A stretch of DNA of 64,000 nucleotides from Alkalihalophilus pseudofirmus (GCF_029094545.1 NZ_CP117835.1:352001-416000), one strand, 5' to 3'. Positions 1 through 11,442 are shown, counted from the first letter of the stretch. Notes: a model not told the origin generated them from the sequence alone. Numbers and translations: made by a program.

Positions 1-2501
<2,501 letters not shown>

Positions 2502-2580
2502 AAATTATTCTTGACATATGTTTACACATTATCTAGTTTTGAGAGAACCATCTCAAACATTCACTGTAAAGTGAATCATA

Positions 2581-2697
2581 GTCTGGTGGCGATAGCAAAG
2601 AGGTCACACCCGTTCCCATGCCGAACACGGTCGTTAAGCTCTTTTGCGCCGATGGTAGTTGGGGGCTTCCCCCTGTGAGAGTAGGACGTTGCCAGGC
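2581..2697 (+). rRNA. 5S ribosomal RNA
   Basis: The gene starts with GTCTGGTGGCGATAGC and ends with GTTGCCAGGC, so its two ends pair as in 5S rRNA. The internal CCATGCCGAACACGG and GAGAGTAGGACG segments are diagnostic. It lies about 80 bp after the 23S gene. The spacer contains two short hairpins (TGAGA..TCTCA and ATTCACT..AGTGAAT) that fit rRNA processing stems. No tRNA gene follows. Confidence 0.97.
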
Positions 2698-2700
2698 GAT

Positions 2701-2732
2701 AAAGCACAATCCAATCGGGTTGTGCTTTTTAC
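2701..2732 (+). terminator. rRNA operon intrinsic terminator
   Basis: AAGCACAA pairs with TTGTGCTT around a short loop and is followed by a T run. It lies four bases after the 5S gene. Confidence 0.85.
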
Positions 2733-2932
2733 TTTCATATTAGATTAATGATTGAGCTTGACCATTGAAACGGAGCAATCATTAATAAAGTAGATGCGAT
2801 AGGTCCACAATAACGCATATCGCTCTTAAATGAACACAATTAGCCTGCATTGACGTAATTAGTATGCGCATTCGTTACGTCTTCATATTTCCAAACACGT
2901 ACTTAACCCCCTACGCACCTTGCCATTAGTTT
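2733..2932. other. Intergenic gap with one weak inverted repeat
   Basis: No gene is seen. The only structure is GACGTAA (2852-2858) pairing with TTACGTC (2875-2881). It lacks a T tract in either direction, so I do not call it a terminator. Confidence 0.4.
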
Positions 2933-3259
2933 CTATGACCTCTCACCGATAATTAATTCAGAGTTATGCCTGTCCCAATACATTGGAGTTCGTTCTGGGT
3001 AATCAAAAAGATATTTAAAGTACCATGTATACAGTAAGTTATGTTGCTTTTCTAGTGTGCTGACTTCATGTGTATATTGACGTAATTCGCTCGTTACGGA
3101 ATCTCCTGCTTCATGCTTCTCTATAATTTCTCCTTTAAGCATTTCTACTCTTTCCGTCTTTATTTCAATCATTTGATAGCCTAAATAGGTCATAACACTA
3201 AAACAAACGACTAAAAAGAGAGTGAAGAAGATAAAGATTGGTTTAAGTTCATTAAGCAT
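2933..3259 (-). CDS. Small single-pass membrane protein of unknown function
   Basis: The gene encodes 108 residues and I do not recognise the family. The start at 3259 is chosen because AAAGGAGG (3268-3275) sits 8 bases before it, while the in-frame ATG two codons upstream would be only 2 bases from that site. Residues about 6-28 form one hydrophobic helix. A charged stretch follows (about 30-70) with spacing that suggests a coiled coil, then an aromatic-rich tail (WYFKYLFDYPERTP). The topology is probably N-in with the tail outside. It stands alone between the rRNA operon and the next gene on the opposite strand. Confidence 0.6.
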   Translation of the reverse strand: MLNELKPIFIFFTLFLVVCFSVMTYLGYQMIEIKTERVEMLKGEIIEKHEAGDSVTSELRQYTHEVSTLEKQHNLLYTWYFKYLFDYPERTPMYWDRHNSELIIGERS

Positions 3260-3279
3260 TATCATTTCCTCCTTTCAAA

Positions 3280-3500
3280 TAGTTACTTTTAAAACCCGTC
3301 GTTCATTGCCCGTCCGAATAATATGCAGAAGAACGAAACTGCAGGTCTTGCCATATACTATGTAACTCAGAGTTGCGGTGTCCCAAAATTAAGGTAGATT
3401 GTAAGAGAACATGATTCATTTAGTTTGTTGAGTAGATAAACTGACAGAGCAATAGTGTAGCCAAGCTGTAATACGTTAAGATCTTAATAAGGAAAATAAT
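3280..3500. other. Intergenic region between divergent small genes
   Basis: The region should hold divergent promoters for the two small genes on either side, but no clear -35/-10 pair was found. Nothing else is visible. Confidence 0.35.
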
Positions 3501-3520
3501 AGAAGGAAGGGTTGATATAT

Positions 3521-3736
3521 GTGCTTACACATTATTTAGAAGATCATTTTGGGATTTATAAGGAAGATGAGATTATTTCACCTAAGACAAATAAGAAAGT
3601 TCCTGTGCACCGAATCATTCATATGCTAGAGGAAAAAGGGATGCTTCAGCAGGTCTCACATACGATAAAAGCTATTCAGTCTTTAGGGAGAAAAGGGGTA
3701 ATCACCTATCTGTCTAAATTAATTGATCAAGAATAA
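3521..3736 (+). CDS. Small soluble protein of unknown function
   Basis: The gene encodes 71 residues from GTG at 3521, about 10 bases after GGAAGG (3505-3510). A TTG at 3512 in the same frame is too close to that site. The sequence is mixed charged and helical (HRIIHMLEEKGMLQQ, SLGRKGVITYLSKLI) with no cysteine pairs, signal peptide or membrane segment. The family is not recognised. The ORF stops 44 bp before a terminator, so it is probably a single-gene transcript. Coding status rests on a plausible RBS and normal composition only. Confidence 0.5.
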   Translation: MLTHYLEDHFGIYKEDEIISPKTNKKVPVHRIIHMLEEKGMLQQVSHTIKAIQSLGRKGVITYLSKLIDQE

Positions 3737-3779
3737 GGACGGAGGCAAAAGATCTCCTTTATAATAGAAAGAAAAAGAA

Positions 3780-3806
3780 AGCCTCTAGAGATATAGAGGT
3801 TTTTTG
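3780..3806 (+). terminator. Intrinsic terminator after the 71-residue protein gene
   Basis: CCTCTA (3782-3787) pairs with TAGAGG (3794-3799), followed by six T. The hairpin ends about 20 bp before the aldolase start. Confidence 0.7.
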
Positions 3807-3826
3807 TTTGATGGGAGAGTGTGGGT

Positions 3827-4843
3827 ATGATTGACTTAAGAAGTGATACAGTGACTAAACCAACTGCTGCGATGCGAGAGGCGATGTACCGGGCAGAAGT
3901 GGGCGATGATGTGTACAAGGAAGACCCTACGGTAAGAAGACTAGAAGAGCTTGCTAGCCAAATGTTAGGCAAAGAGGATGCTTTGTTTGTGACGAGTGGT
4001 ACTCAAGGAAATCAAATTGCTGTATTAACCCACTGTCGAAGCGGAAATGAAGTTTTGCTCGAGCAAGATTCTCATATTTTTTATTATGAGGGAGGGGCAA
4101 TTTCTGCTTTTGCTGGTGTACAAACAAGAACAATCCCCGGTAATCAAGGGGAAATGGACCATCGTCAAATTGAGCTTGCCATTCGAGGAAATGATATTCA
4201 CGAACCAGAAACAGGATTGATTTGTGTAGAGAACACTCATAATCGCGCTGGGGGTGCTATTGTCTCCGCAGAAAATATGAAAGCTATTTTCAAGGTGGCA
4301 ACAGCTCATGCTGTGCCTGTTCACTTAGACGGGGCAAGACTATTTAATGCGGCTGTAGCAAGTAATTGCTCATTGAAAGAGTTCACCCAATATACGGATA
4401 CGGTTCAAGTGTGTTTATCTAAAGGACTAGGGGCACCGATTGGTTCGATCATTGCTGGACCGAAGGAGTTTATAACGAGCGCAAGAAAGTGGAGAAAGAG
4501 GCTCGGGGGCGGATTAAGGCAGGTTGGAACGATCGCTGCTCCAGGGCTTATTGCGTTAAGTGAAATGGTTGACCGTTTAAGTGAAGATCACCATCATGCT
4601 AAGCTTCTAGCGGAGGGGATTGGATCAGTGGATGGTTTGGAGGTAGTGAATACCGTAGATACTAATATTGTTTTAGTAGATGTGTCTGGTAAAAAGCTGA
4701 CTTCAAATGAGTTTATTGAAAAACTGTCTGATGCAGGTGTAAAAGCTGTATCGTTTGGTCCTACTGTAGTACGGTTTACGACACATTATGACGTGTCCAA
4801 ACAGGAAATAGATGACGCATTAACATTCATTAACTCTATATAA
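3827..4843 (+). CDS. ltaE: Low-specificity L-threonine aldolase, PLP-dependent
   Basis: The 338-residue enzyme cleaves L-threonine/L-allo-threonine to glycine and acetaldehyde. It begins with the family's MIDLRSDTVTKPT motif. The PLP lysine is K199 in LSKGLGAPIG, and HLDGAR (about 166-171) supplies the cofactor-contacting aspartate of fold-type I enzymes. ATG 3827 is preferred over the in-frame GTG at 3821 because GGGAG (3813-3817) lies 9 bases before the ATG. The length matches the family. The next gene follows after 26 bp and may be cotranscribed. Substrate preference between threo and allo forms cannot be read from the sequence. Confidence 0.9.
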   Translation: MIDLRSDTVTKPTAAMREAMYRAEVGDDVYKEDPTVRRLEELASQMLGKEDALFVTSGTQGNQIAVLTHCRSGNEVLLEQDSHIFYYEGGAISAFAGVQTRTIPGNQGEMDHRQIELAIRGNDIHEPETGLICVENTHNRAGGAIVSAENMKAIFKVATAHAVPVHLDGARLFNAAVASNCSLKEFTQYTDTVQVCLSKGLGAPIGSIIAGPKEFITSARKWRKRLGGGLRQVGTIAAPGLIALSEMVDRLSEDHHHAKLLAEGIGSVDGLEVVNTVDTNIVLVDVSGKKLTSNEFIEKLSDAGVKAVSFGPTVVRFTTHYDVSKQEIDDALTFINSI

Positions 4844-4869
4844 GCATATATTTGAGAGGGGGGAGTCAG

Positions 4870-5514
4870 ATGTCAACAACCATTCATGCGATACATATTG
4901 GCCAGCCTAGGGAAGTGGCTCATGGAAAGCAGCTGATAAAGACAAGTATTTTTAAGGAACCTACTGATCAAAGAGTTGAAATCCATTCGTTAGGAATCAA
5001 GGGTGATACGCAATCAGACTTGGTTAACCACGGGGGCGTAGATAAAGCACTATGTGCATATTCCTACGATCGCTACCCTTTTTGGGAAGAAAGGCTAGGT
5101 CAGCCGGTCGGACATTCGGCATTTGGTGAGAATATCACTTTATATGGATGGTTAGAAGAAGAGGTACAAATAGGCGATGTATTTGAGCTTGGAACGGCTA
5201 TTGTGCAAATTAGCCAGCCGAGACATCCATGCTATAAACTCGCTATTAAGCACCAGCAGCCTAAAATGCCGTTATGGGTGAAGGAAACGGGGTACAGCGG
5301 GTTTTATTTTAGAGTGTTAAAAGAAGGGCATGCTTCAGTGGAGGATGATCTTAAACGTATTGAATCGTATTCTCATAATCCAACCGTGATGGAAGTGAAT
5401 AGGTGCAGAAATAATCCTGCTGCAACCAAAGAAGACCTGACGAAAATGCTGGAAATTAAGGAGTTAGCTTCTGAATGGGGTGAGGCATTTACAAAAAAAC
5501 GAAATGAGATCTAG
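4870..5514 (+). CDS. MOSC domain-containing protein (YiiM/YflK-like)
   Basis: The 214-residue protein has the MOSC fold of molybdenum-cofactor sulfurase C-termini. Visible hallmarks are GIKGDTQSDLVNHGGVDKAL in the first third, the FGENIT motif, and SQPRHPCYKL containing the conserved cysteine. YiiM-type MOSC proteins reduce N-hydroxylated compounds with Moco in E. coli, and this role is inferred here by family only. ATG 4870 follows a GGGGGAG site. A TTG six codons upstream overlaps that site and is rejected. It lies just downstream of ltaE and is closed by a terminator, so the two may form a small operon. Confidence 0.88.
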   Translation: MSTTIHAIHIGQPREVAHGKQLIKTSIFKEPTDQRVEIHSLGIKGDTQSDLVNHGGVDKALCAYSYDRYPFWEERLGQPVGHSAFGENITLYGWLEEEVQIGDVFELGTAIVQISQPRHPCYKLAIKHQQPKMPLWVKETGYSGFYFRVLKEGHASVEDDLKRIESYSHNPTVMEVNRCRNNPAATKEDLTKMLEIKELASEWGEAFTKKRNEI

Positions 5515-5515
5515 A

Positions 5516-5546
5516 GAATTCTTTCCTATGAAAGAGTTCTTTTTTT
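5516..5546 (+). terminator. Intrinsic terminator after MOSC gene
   Basis: GAATTCTTTC pairs with GAAAGAGTTC (one G-U) around a four-base loop and is followed by seven T. Confidence 0.85.
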
Positions 5547-5548
5547 AT

Positions 5549-5578
5549 TTTACATAAGAGTAAATGAATGGAAATAAT
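5549..5578 (+). promoter_or_regulatory. Possible SigA promoter for bpsAB
   Basis: TTTACA (5549-5554) and AATAAT (5573-5578) are separated by 18 bp. Both are near-consensus, and the pair lies 46 bp before the bpsA start. Prediction by eye only. Confidence 0.4.
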
Positions 5579-5623
5579 TGTTCGGGGCAAAATAAACCCA
5601 CAACAATAGGGTAGGTGGTTATC

Positions 5624-6721
5624 ATGCCTTCAATTATGTCAATTAGTACGTATACTCCGCCCAACACATTAAATCAAAATACAACAACAGAGTTTGCAAG
5701 AGAGCTGTTTGGTGAGAGCTTTCAAGATATCGAAAGGCTTCTGACTGTATTTTCAAACGGGCAGATTGATGAAAGACAGTTTGCTGTGCCGATGGATTGG
5801 TTCAAGGAAGATCATTCTCTTAAGGAGAAGAATGATCTCTATATTGAACTGGCGACTAAATACGGGGCAGAAGGGATTAAGAAATGTTTAAGTAATCGGC
5901 TGTTTCTAAAAGAAGATGTGGATGTAGAAGACATTGAAGCAATTATTCTTGTGTCTAGTTCTGGTATGGCCACACCAAGTATTGATGCAAGGATTATGAA
6001 TGTACTTCCTTTTTCTGCTCATACGAAGAGAATCCCTATTTGGGGATTAGGTTGTGCCGGCGGAGCGGCTGGAATCAGCCGTGCGTATGAATACTGCAGG
6101 GCCTATCCAGAATCCAATGTACTTGTTGTTTGTATAGAACTGTGCAGTTTAACGTTTCAACGTAATGACCGCTCTAAAAGCAACCTTGTCGGAACATCGT
6201 TATTTGCAGATGGCATTGCCTGTGCCTTAGTTTCGGGTGATCATTCTTCTATGGTAAATAAATGTGCAAAATCTGTGCGGCCGGTTATACGGGAAACCAT
6301 GAGTACGCTTATGCCTGATTCTGAAGAAGTAATGGGCTGGGATGTGAGAGATACGGGGCTGCATGTGATCTTCTCACGCGATATTCCATCTATTATTAAA
6401 AAATGGCTTAAGCCTAATGTGGATGAATTTCTATCGCAAAATAAATTAGAATCCGGACAAGTTGATGCGTTTGTGGCTCACCCTGGGGGCAAAAAAGTAT
6501 TAGAAGCGTATGAAGAAACCCTTTCTATTCCAGAGTCCATGACGGCTGTTTCAAGAGAAGTATTAAAGAAGCATGGGAATATGTCTTCTCCTACGGTCTT
6601 ATATGTGCTTGAGGAATTTATGAAAAAAGAAATGGCACCAGGGTCTTACGGATTGATGGCGGCCCTTGGTCCTGGCTTTTGTTCAGAGTTAGTTTTACTT
6701 CAATGGGAGGGTGTTCATTAG
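5624..6721 (+). CDS. bpsA: Type III polyketide synthase (alkylpyrone synthase)
   Basis: The 365-residue chalcone-synthase-like enzyme extends fatty acyl-CoA with malonyl-CoA to make triketide alkylpyrones. The catalytic triad is visible: Cys144 in GLGCAGGAAG, His in FVAHPGGKK and Asn in KHGNMSSP. ATG 5624 is preferred over the in-frame GTG at 5615 because the N-terminus then matches family members and AGGTGG lies 5 bases upstream. The methyltransferase gene behind it overlaps its stop by one base (TAGTG), matching the bpsA-bpsB pair of B. subtilis, whose products are alkylpyrone methyl ethers. Product chain length cannot be inferred. Confidence 0.9.
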   Translation: MPSIMSISTYTPPNTLNQNTTTEFARELFGESFQDIERLLTVFSNGQIDERQFAVPMDWFKEDHSLKEKNDLYIELATKYGAEGIKKCLSNRLFLKEDVDVEDIEAIILVSSSGMATPSIDARIMNVLPFSAHTKRIPIWGLGCAGGAAGISRAYEYCRAYPESNVLVVCIELCSLTFQRNDRSKSNLVGTSLFADGIACALVSGDHSSMVNKCAKSVRPVIRETMSTLMPDSEEVMGWDVRDTGLHVIFSRDIPSIIKKWLKPNVDEFLSQNKLESGQVDAFVAHPGGKKVLEAYEETLSIPESMTAVSREVLKKHGNMSSPTVLYVLEEFMKKEMAPGSYGLMAALGPGFCSELVLLQWEGVH

Positions 6722-7281
6722 TGGGATTGGTATATATTTTTATTGGATTTGTCATCATTCAGCGCTTGATTGAAGTTGTCATTGCGAATCAAAATGCAAA
6801 ATGGATGAAAAACCAAGGCGGTTATGAGGCTGGCGGGGAACATTATAAATATATTGTTGCCTTGCATGCGTTCTTTTTTGTCGCACTGCTTATAGAAGTG
6901 TCTTCCGTGCAAGCGGGAGGAGTAAAGTGGTCACTCATCCCTCTCGTTGTATTTTTGATTGCGCAAATAGGGCGTGTATGGGCATTGTCCTCTCTTGGAC
7001 GCTTTTGGAATACACGTATCATGATCTTACCAGGCGCAAAAGTAGTTGCAAAAGGACCGTATCGTTTTATGCGGCACCCTAATTATGTCATTGTCACACT
7101 AGAACTCCTTGCTCTGCCTCTTATCTTTCAAGCATACTGGACCGCAATTGTATTCTCACTTTTAAATGCAGTCATTTTAAGAGTGAGAATTAAAGAAGAG
7201 GAACGAGCGTTAAAAGAAGCGACTGATTACGAGAAAGTGTTTAAAGAAAAAGGACGATTTATCCCAAGTTATGATGAGTAA
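6721..7281 (+). CDS. bpsB: Isoprenylcysteine carboxyl methyltransferase-family protein, alkylpyrone O-methyltransferase
   Basis: The 186-residue integral membrane protein is of the ICMT/YpbQ type. Several hydrophobic helices (starting GLVYIFIGFVIIQRL) lead into the conserved C-terminal part with GPYRFMRHPNYV and a final charged segment with EEERAL. In B. subtilis, BpsB methylates the alkylpyrones made by BpsA. The start is the GTG sharing its G with the bpsA stop, with GGGAGG about 10 bases upstream, so the pair is translationally coupled. A terminator follows directly. Confidence 0.88.
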   Translation: MGLVYIFIGFVIIQRLIEVVIANQNAKWMKNQGGYEAGGEHYKYIVALHAFFFVALLIEVSSVQAGGVKWSLIPLVVFLIAQIGRVWALSSLGRFWNTRIMILPGAKVVAKGPYRFMRHPNYVIVTLELLALPLIFQAYWTAIVFSLLNAVILRVRIKEEERALKEATDYEKVFKEKGRFIPSYDE

Positions 7282-7306
7282 AGGCCGGCTGAGCTGGCCT
7301 TTTTTT
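7282..7306 (+). terminator. Intrinsic terminator after bpsB
   Basis: AGGCCGGC pairs with GCTGGCCT (one G-U) around TGA and runs into seven T. Confidence 0.85.
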
Positions 7307-7425
7307 GATTCGAGGAAATAGAGATAAAAGAAACGATGATTCCACCAAATCACCTATATCATTCAGTAGAATTGACGTGGTACGATTACACCTAATATGA
7401 ACTAAAGGGTGAGGAGGGGTAGGAA

Positions 7426-7965
7426 ATGGCTGCATTTCTGATGGAACATGCGCTTATTATGGTCTTGACCATCTTAATTATTAATGTGGTGTATGTTACG
7501 TTATTTACAGTTAGGATGATATTCACTTTAAAAGGACAGAGGTATTTAGCTGCAGGTGTCAGCGTAATCGAAATTCTGGTCTACGTTATTGGACTTAGCT
7601 TAGTGCTTGATAATCTTGATCAGCCTCAAAATTTGATTGCCTATGCTTTAGGCTATGGGATAGGTGTTATAATTGGTATGAAGGTAGAAGAGAAGCTGGC
7701 ACTCGGATATATCACTGTAAATGTAATCACAAAAGAATATGAACCAGACATCCCCAATGCTCTAAGAGATAAAGGGTATGGTGTGACAAATTGGGTCGCT
7801 TACGGACGAGAAGGAGAGCGTTTGATGATGGAGATACTAACCTCTAGACGGTCAGAGCAAAATCTCTATCAAACGGTGAAAGAGCTCGACCCGAAGGCTT
7901 TTATTATTTCACACGAACCAAAAGCATTTTTTGGAGGATTCTGGGTTAAAGGAATACGGAGGTAG
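7426..7965 (+). CDS. yebE: UPF0316 / DUF2179 membrane protein YebE
   Basis: The 179-residue protein has two or three N-terminal membrane helices (about 8-30, 42-62 and 68-90), with a [20 protein letters not shown] segment typical of UPF0316. A soluble C-terminal DUF2179 domain (about 95-175) includes GYGVTNW and [16 protein letters not shown]2179 resembles a small ligand-binding fold, but the function is unknown. It has a strong RBS (GAGGAGGGG) and is followed 5 bp later by the NETI-motif gene. This is the same pair found upstream of purE in B. subtilis, so the assignment is supported by synteny. Confidence 0.9.
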   Translation: MAAFLMEHALIMVLTILIINVVYVTLFTVRMIFTLKGQRYLAAGVSVIEILVYVIGLSLVLDNLDQPQNLIAYALGYGIGVIIGMKVEEKLALGYITVNVITKEYEPDIPNALRDKGYGVTNWVAYGREGERLMMEILTSRRSEQNLYQTVKELDPKAFIISHEPKAFFGGFWVKGIRR

Positions 7966-7970
7966 CAATA

Positions 7971-8180
7971 GTGGCTAAAAAGAAAAAAATGAAGTTTGAA
8001 GTCGGCGAAAATGAATCAATCGGAGACTGCTTAGAACGTATGCAAAAAGAAGGCTATCAACCCGTTCGCCGGATGGAAGAACCTGTATTTGAAGAGAAGA
8101 AGAAGGGGCGGCAGGTTGAATATATTCCTGTTAGACAGAAGATCGTATTTGAAGGGAAATTGGTAGAAGGCGAACAATAA
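7971..8180 (+). CDS. yebG: NETI motif-containing small protein (YebG-like)
   Basis: The 69-residue basic protein carries the family motif as ENESIGDCLERM (about 13-24), with Ser in place of the Thr that gives NETI its name. The start is GTG at 7971, 8 bases after ACGGAGG. Function is unknown. It sits between yebE and the pur operon as in B. subtilis. Its last codons overlap the upstream half of the inferred PurR operator of the pur operon, so the 3' end of this gene may do two jobs. Confidence 0.85.
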   Translation: MAKKKKMKFEVGENESIGDCLERMQKEGYQPVRRMEEPVFEEKKKGRQVEYIPVRQKIVFEGKLVEGEQ

Positions 8181-8210
8181 TAGTCTGACTTTTTATCATC
8201 GTTCGACTTT
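8166..8210 (+). promoter_or_regulatory. PurR operator: two inverted PurBox-like elements
   Basis: PurBox 1 (8166-8178) has core CGAAC, and PurBox 2 (8198-8210) has core GTTCG on the opposite strand. Each matches about 10 of 13 positions of the B. subtilis PurBox AWWWCCGAACWWT. They flank a gap of 19 bp and lie just upstream of the -35 box, the usual arrangement for PurR repression relieved by PRPP. Box 1 lies inside the end of yebG. Confidence 0.65.
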
Positions 8211-8213
8211 TTG

Positions 8214-8242
8214 TTGACAGATCGTGTATCTGCTTGTAAGAT
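8214..8242 (+). promoter_or_regulatory. SigA promoter of the pur operon
   Basis: TTGACA (8214-8219), a 17-bp spacer and TAAGAT (8237-8242). Transcription should start near 8249, leaving a leader of about 240 nt that contains the riboswitch. Confidence 0.8.
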
Positions 8243-8271
8243 GAAGATGAATAAACGAGAAAACAGAATAT

Positions 8272-8344
8272 CACCTCATATAATCACGGGAATAAGGCCC
8301 GAAAGTCTCTACCCAATGACCGTAAATCGTTGGACTATGAGGGA
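8272..8344 (+). ncRNA. Guanine-type purine riboswitch aptamer
   Basis: P1 is CCTCAT (8274-8279) with ATGAGG (8337-8342). The conserved ATATAATC, AAGTCTCTACCC and GGACTATGAGG segments of the purine aptamer are all present, with P2 and P3 hairpins between them. The discriminator base is C (8335 in GGACTATG), which specifies guanine or hypoxanthine rather than adenine. The 3' strand of P1 with following bases (8338-8347) is also complementary to 8404-8413 in the terminator loop, a possible alternative pairing. Ligand binding should favour termination and shut off the pur operon. Confidence 0.93.
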
Positions 8345-8383
8345 AAGTGTCACTTCATTGGATAGGTTTATTGAAGTGTCATG

Positions 8384-8446
8384 AAAGCGTGGAATTAGCT
8401 TCCTTTCTCTCAGTAGACAAAGATAGCTAATTCTGCGCTTTTTTTA
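8384..8446 (+). terminator. Riboswitch-controlled terminator before purE
   Basis: AAAGCGTGGAATTAGCT pairs with AGCTAATTCTGCGCTTT with one internal mismatch region and ends in seven T. It lies 40 bp downstream of the aptamer and 43 bp before purE. Confidence 0.85.
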
Positions 8447-8488
8447 TGAGTAAAGTGCTATAGAAAACGCAACAAAGGGGAGAACATG

Positions 8489-8974
8489 ATGAAGCCAGTT
8501 GTGGGAGTTATTATGGGGAGCACATCGGATTGGGAAACGATGAAACATGCATGTGAGATCTTAGATGAGCTTAAGGTTCCATACGAGAAAAAAGTTGTTT
8601 CTGCCCATCGTACACCTGACTTAATGTTTGAATATGCTGAGTCGGCAATCGAGCGAGGGCTGGAAGTCATTATTGCAGGGGCAGGAGGAGCAGCGCATCT
8701 GCCTGGCATGGTAGCCGCTAAAACGGTACTGCCGGTGATAGGAGTGCCTGTTGAATCAAAATCTCTTAAAGGGATGGATTCTCTCCTCTCAATTGTACAA
8801 ATGCCTGGCGGAGTTCCTGTTGCCACTGTAGCCATCGGGGCTGCCGGTGCGAAAAATGCCGGTCTTCTTGCAGCACAAATTATAGGTTCAACTGATAGAG
8901 AGGTTCAATCTAAATTAATAGATAAACGGGAAGCAACAAAACAAGCAGTCTTAGAAAGCAGTGAGACGCTATGA
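8489..8974 (+). CDS. purE: N5-carboxyaminoimidazole ribonucleotide mutase
   Basis: The 161-residue class I PurE converts N5-CAIR to CAIR in de novo purine synthesis. GSTSDW near the N-terminus, SAHRTPD and [11 protein letters not shown] are the substrate-binding signatures. Of two adjacent ATGs (8486 and 8489) the second is chosen: it lies 6 bases after GGGGAG and aligns with B. subtilis PurE. It is the first gene of the pur operon, under the guanine riboswitch and PurR-type operator, and overlaps purK by ATGA. Confidence 0.95.
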   Translation: MKPVVGVIMGSTSDWETMKHACEILDELKVPYEKKVVSAHRTPDLMFEYAESAIERGLEVIIAGAGGAAHLPGMVAAKTVLPVIGVPVESKSLKGMDSLLSIVQMPGGVPVATVAIGAAGAKNAGLLAAQIIGSTDREVQSKLIDKREATKQAVLESSETL

Positions 8975-10098
8975 GCAAAGTGATTCGACCAGGTTCAACG
9001 ATAGGAATTATTGGCGGCGGCCAGCTCGGCAGAATGCTTTGTATAGCAGCGAAACAAATGGGCTACAAAACAGCGGTGCTCGAGCCTACATCATCCTCAC
9101 CATGTGAAGGGTTAGCCGATGTACTTATTCAAGAAAGATATGACGATAAAGAAGCTGCGAGAGAACTTGCGGCCGTCTCAGATGTAATCACCTATGAATT
9201 TGAAAATATTGATGCCGAAACAGCGGCTCTTTTGACAGAAGAAGCGTATTTCCCGCAAGGATTTAAACTGCTTCAAACAACACAGCATCGGATTCGTGAG
9301 AAAGATTCGGTTTCCTCACTTGGTATAGAGGTCGCCCCGTATCAGTCGATAAAGAATCTAAATGACTGCCAAGCTGCAGCTGAAGATATTGGTTTTCCAG
9401 CCGTGCTGAAGACGTGTCGTGGCGGCTATGACGGAAAAGGGCAGGCTGTTGTGCATGATGAAGCTGAATTACTCAAGGAAGCGAAGCGACTGTTAGAATC
9501 AGGAGAGCTAGTGCTAGAAGGGTTTATCCCTTTTAAATGTGAGATTTCAATTATTGTCACGCGCTCAACTCTAGGGGAAGTGAAGACATTCCCTGTAAGT
9601 GAGAACATTCATGTCAACAGTATTCTTCACCAATCAATCGTGCCAGCAAGAGTAGAAACGGAGTGGCTGAAGAAAGCCCGAGAGATTGCAGAGACGATTG
9701 CAGACGGACTCGGTTTAACGGGCATACTAGCTATTGAGATGTTTGTGACCAATGAGGGTGAAGTGATTGTAAATGAACTGGCACCAAGGCCTCATAATTC
9801 AGGACATTACACGATAGAAGGTTGTTTCACTTCTCAATTTGAGCAGCATATTAGAGCGATTTGCGGACTGCCGCTTGGGTCAACGCATCTTTTAGGAGCG
9901 ACAGTGATGGAGAACATCCTAGGTCAGCATCTAGAGGAAGTGATAAGCGAACTTGATTATTTAAGTGAGGCGAAACTTCATCTATACGGCAAAAAAGAAG
10001 CAAAAGAAAACCGGAAAATGGGCCATATCACGGCGATGGGTGACACGGTGGAGGATGCACTTGAAAAGCTCAAGCGAAGAGTGAAGCGAATGTGCTAG
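8971..10098 (+). CDS. purK: N5-carboxyaminoimidazole ribonucleotide synthase
   Basis: The 375-residue ATP-grasp enzyme makes N5-CAIR from AIR, ATP and bicarbonate, feeding PurE. It shows the N-terminal IGGGQLGRM motif, the ATP-grasp [11 protein letters not shown] loop (about residues 149-159) and [13 protein letters not shown] near the active site. Its ATG overlaps the purE stop by 4 bases (ATGA), implying coupled translation. The C-terminus ends in a basic tail of typical length. PurK and PurE are both present, so the bacterial two-step carboxylation route is used. Confidence 0.95.
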   Translation: MSKVIRPGSTIGIIGGGQLGRMLCIAAKQMGYKTAVLEPTSSSPCEGLADVLIQERYDDKEAARELAAVSDVITYEFENIDAETAALLTEEAYFPQGFKLLQTTQHRIREKDSVSSLGIEVAPYQSIKNLNDCQAAAEDIGFPAVLKTCRGGYDGKGQAVVHDEAELLKEAKRLLESGELVLEGFIPFKCEISIIVTRSTLGEVKTFPVSENIHVNSILHQSIVPARVETEWLKKAREIAETIADGLGLTGILAIEMFVTNEGEVIVNELAPRPHNSGHYTIEGCFTSQFEQHIRAICGLPLGSTHLLGATVMENILGQHLEEVISELDYLSEAKLHLYGKKEAKENRKMGHITAMGDTVEDALEKLKRRVKRMC

Positions 10099-10140
10099 AA
10101 TGAGTAAGGTATTTTACTTATAAAGTTGGAGGATGGTTAG

Positions 10141-11442
10141 ATGATCGAACGTTATACACGTCCTGAAATGGGTGCCATTTGGACAGAAGAAAATCGTTAC
10201 AAAGCATGGTTAGAAGTAGAGATCGTAGCATGTGAAGCATGGGCAGAGCTTGGCGAAATTCCTAAAGAAGATGTGGCTAAAATTCGTGAGAACGCAAGCT
10301 TTGACGTAGCGCGTATCCACGAAATCGAAGCAGAAACAAGACATGATGTAGTTGCCTTCACTCGTGCCGTTTCAGAAACATTGGGAGAAGAGCGCAAGTG
10401 GGTGCATTACGGACTAACGTCTACAGATGTGGTTGATACGGCTTTATCTTATCTGCTTAAACAAGCAAATGAGATCTTACTGGCTGACTTAGAGCGTTTC
10501 TTAGACATCATTAAAGATAAAGCGATTGAACATAAGTACACTGTAATGATGGGACGTACGCACGGTGTTCACGCTGAGCCAACGACATTTGGCTTGAAGC
10601 TTGGCCTTTGGTATGAGGAAATGAAACGCAACATCGAGCGCTTTAAGCATGCAGCAGAAGGAGTTCGTTTCGGTAAACTTTCAGGTGCTGTTGGAACCTA
10701 TGCTAATATCGACCCTCGTGTAGAGGAGCTTGTTTGTGAGAATCTTGGACTTAATGCAGCCCCAATTTCTACGCAAACATTGCAACGTGATCGTCATGCA
10801 GAATACATGGCATCGATTGCTCTTATCGCTACATCGGTTGAGAAGTTCGCTGTAGAGATCCGCGGTCTGCAAAAGAGTGAAACGCGTGAAGTGGAAGAGT
10901 TCTTTGCTAAAGGACAAAAAGGATCATCGGCTATGCCGCATAAGCGTAACCCAATCGGCTCTGAGAATATGACAGGACTTGCACGTGTGATTCGTGGTCA
11001 TATGCTGACAGCTTACGAGAATGTTCCATTATGGCATGAGCGTGATATTTCTCACTCTTCAGCTGAGCGTATCATTCTTCCAGATGCAACAATTGCGCTT
11101 AACTACATGTTAAATCGTTTCGGAAATATCGTGAAAAACTTAACGGTGTTCCCTGAAAATATGAAGCGTAACATGACTCGTACGTACGGCTTAATTTACT
11201 CACAGCGTGTATTATTATCACTGATTGATAAAGGAATGGCTCGTGAGGAAGCATACGATCTTGTTCAGCCGAAGACGATGGAGGCATGGGAAAAAGGGAT
11301 TCAATTCCGTGAACTAGTGGAAGCTGAAGAAGCAATTACTGCCGTACTTTCAAAAGAAGAGATTGATGATTGCTTCGATTACAACTATCACTTGCAGCAT
11401 GTAGATACAATCTTCAAGCGTCTAGGACTAGAAGCAAATTAA
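10141..11442 (+). CDS. purB: Adenylosuccinate lyase
   Basis: The 433-residue fumarase/aspartase-superfamily lyase acts twice in purine synthesis, on SAICAR and on adenylosuccinate, releasing fumarate. The superfamily signature [11 protein letters not shown] (about 262-272) and catalytic segments TSTDVVDTA and [10 protein letters not shown] are present. TTGGAGGATGG precedes the ATG. It lies third in the pur operon as in B. subtilis, 42 bp after purK, and is followed by a strong hairpin without a T tract. Confidence 0.96.
   Translation: MIERYTRPEMGAIWTEENRYKAWLEVEIVACEAWAELGEIPKEDVAKIRENASFDVARIHEIEAETRHDVVAFTRAVSETLGEERKWVHYGLTSTDVVDTALSYLLKQANEILLADLERFLDIIKDKAIEHKYTVMMGRTHGVHAEPTTFGLKLGLWYEEMKRNIERFKHAAEGVRFGKLSGAVGTYANIDPRVEELVCENLGLNAAPISTQTLQRDRHAEYMASIALIATSVEKFAVEIRGLQKSETREVEEFFAKGQKGSSAMPHKRNPIGSENMTGLARVIRGHMLTAYENVPLWHERDISHSSAERIILPDATIALNYMLNRFGNIVKNLTVFPENMKRNMTRTYGLIYSQRVLLSLIDKGMAREEAYDLVQPKTMEAWEKGIQFRELVEAEEAITAVLSKEEIDDCFDYNYHLQHVDTIFKRLGLEAN

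Noticed and set aside
2821-2890. GACGTAA/TTACGTC hairpin as terminator of the reverse-strand gene
   Set aside because: No T tract on either strand and a long loop.
5575-5595. PurBox-like core CCGAACAAT (reverse strand) upstream of bpsA
   Set aside because: Only a single core without an inverted partner at the right distance; bpsAB is not a known PurR target.
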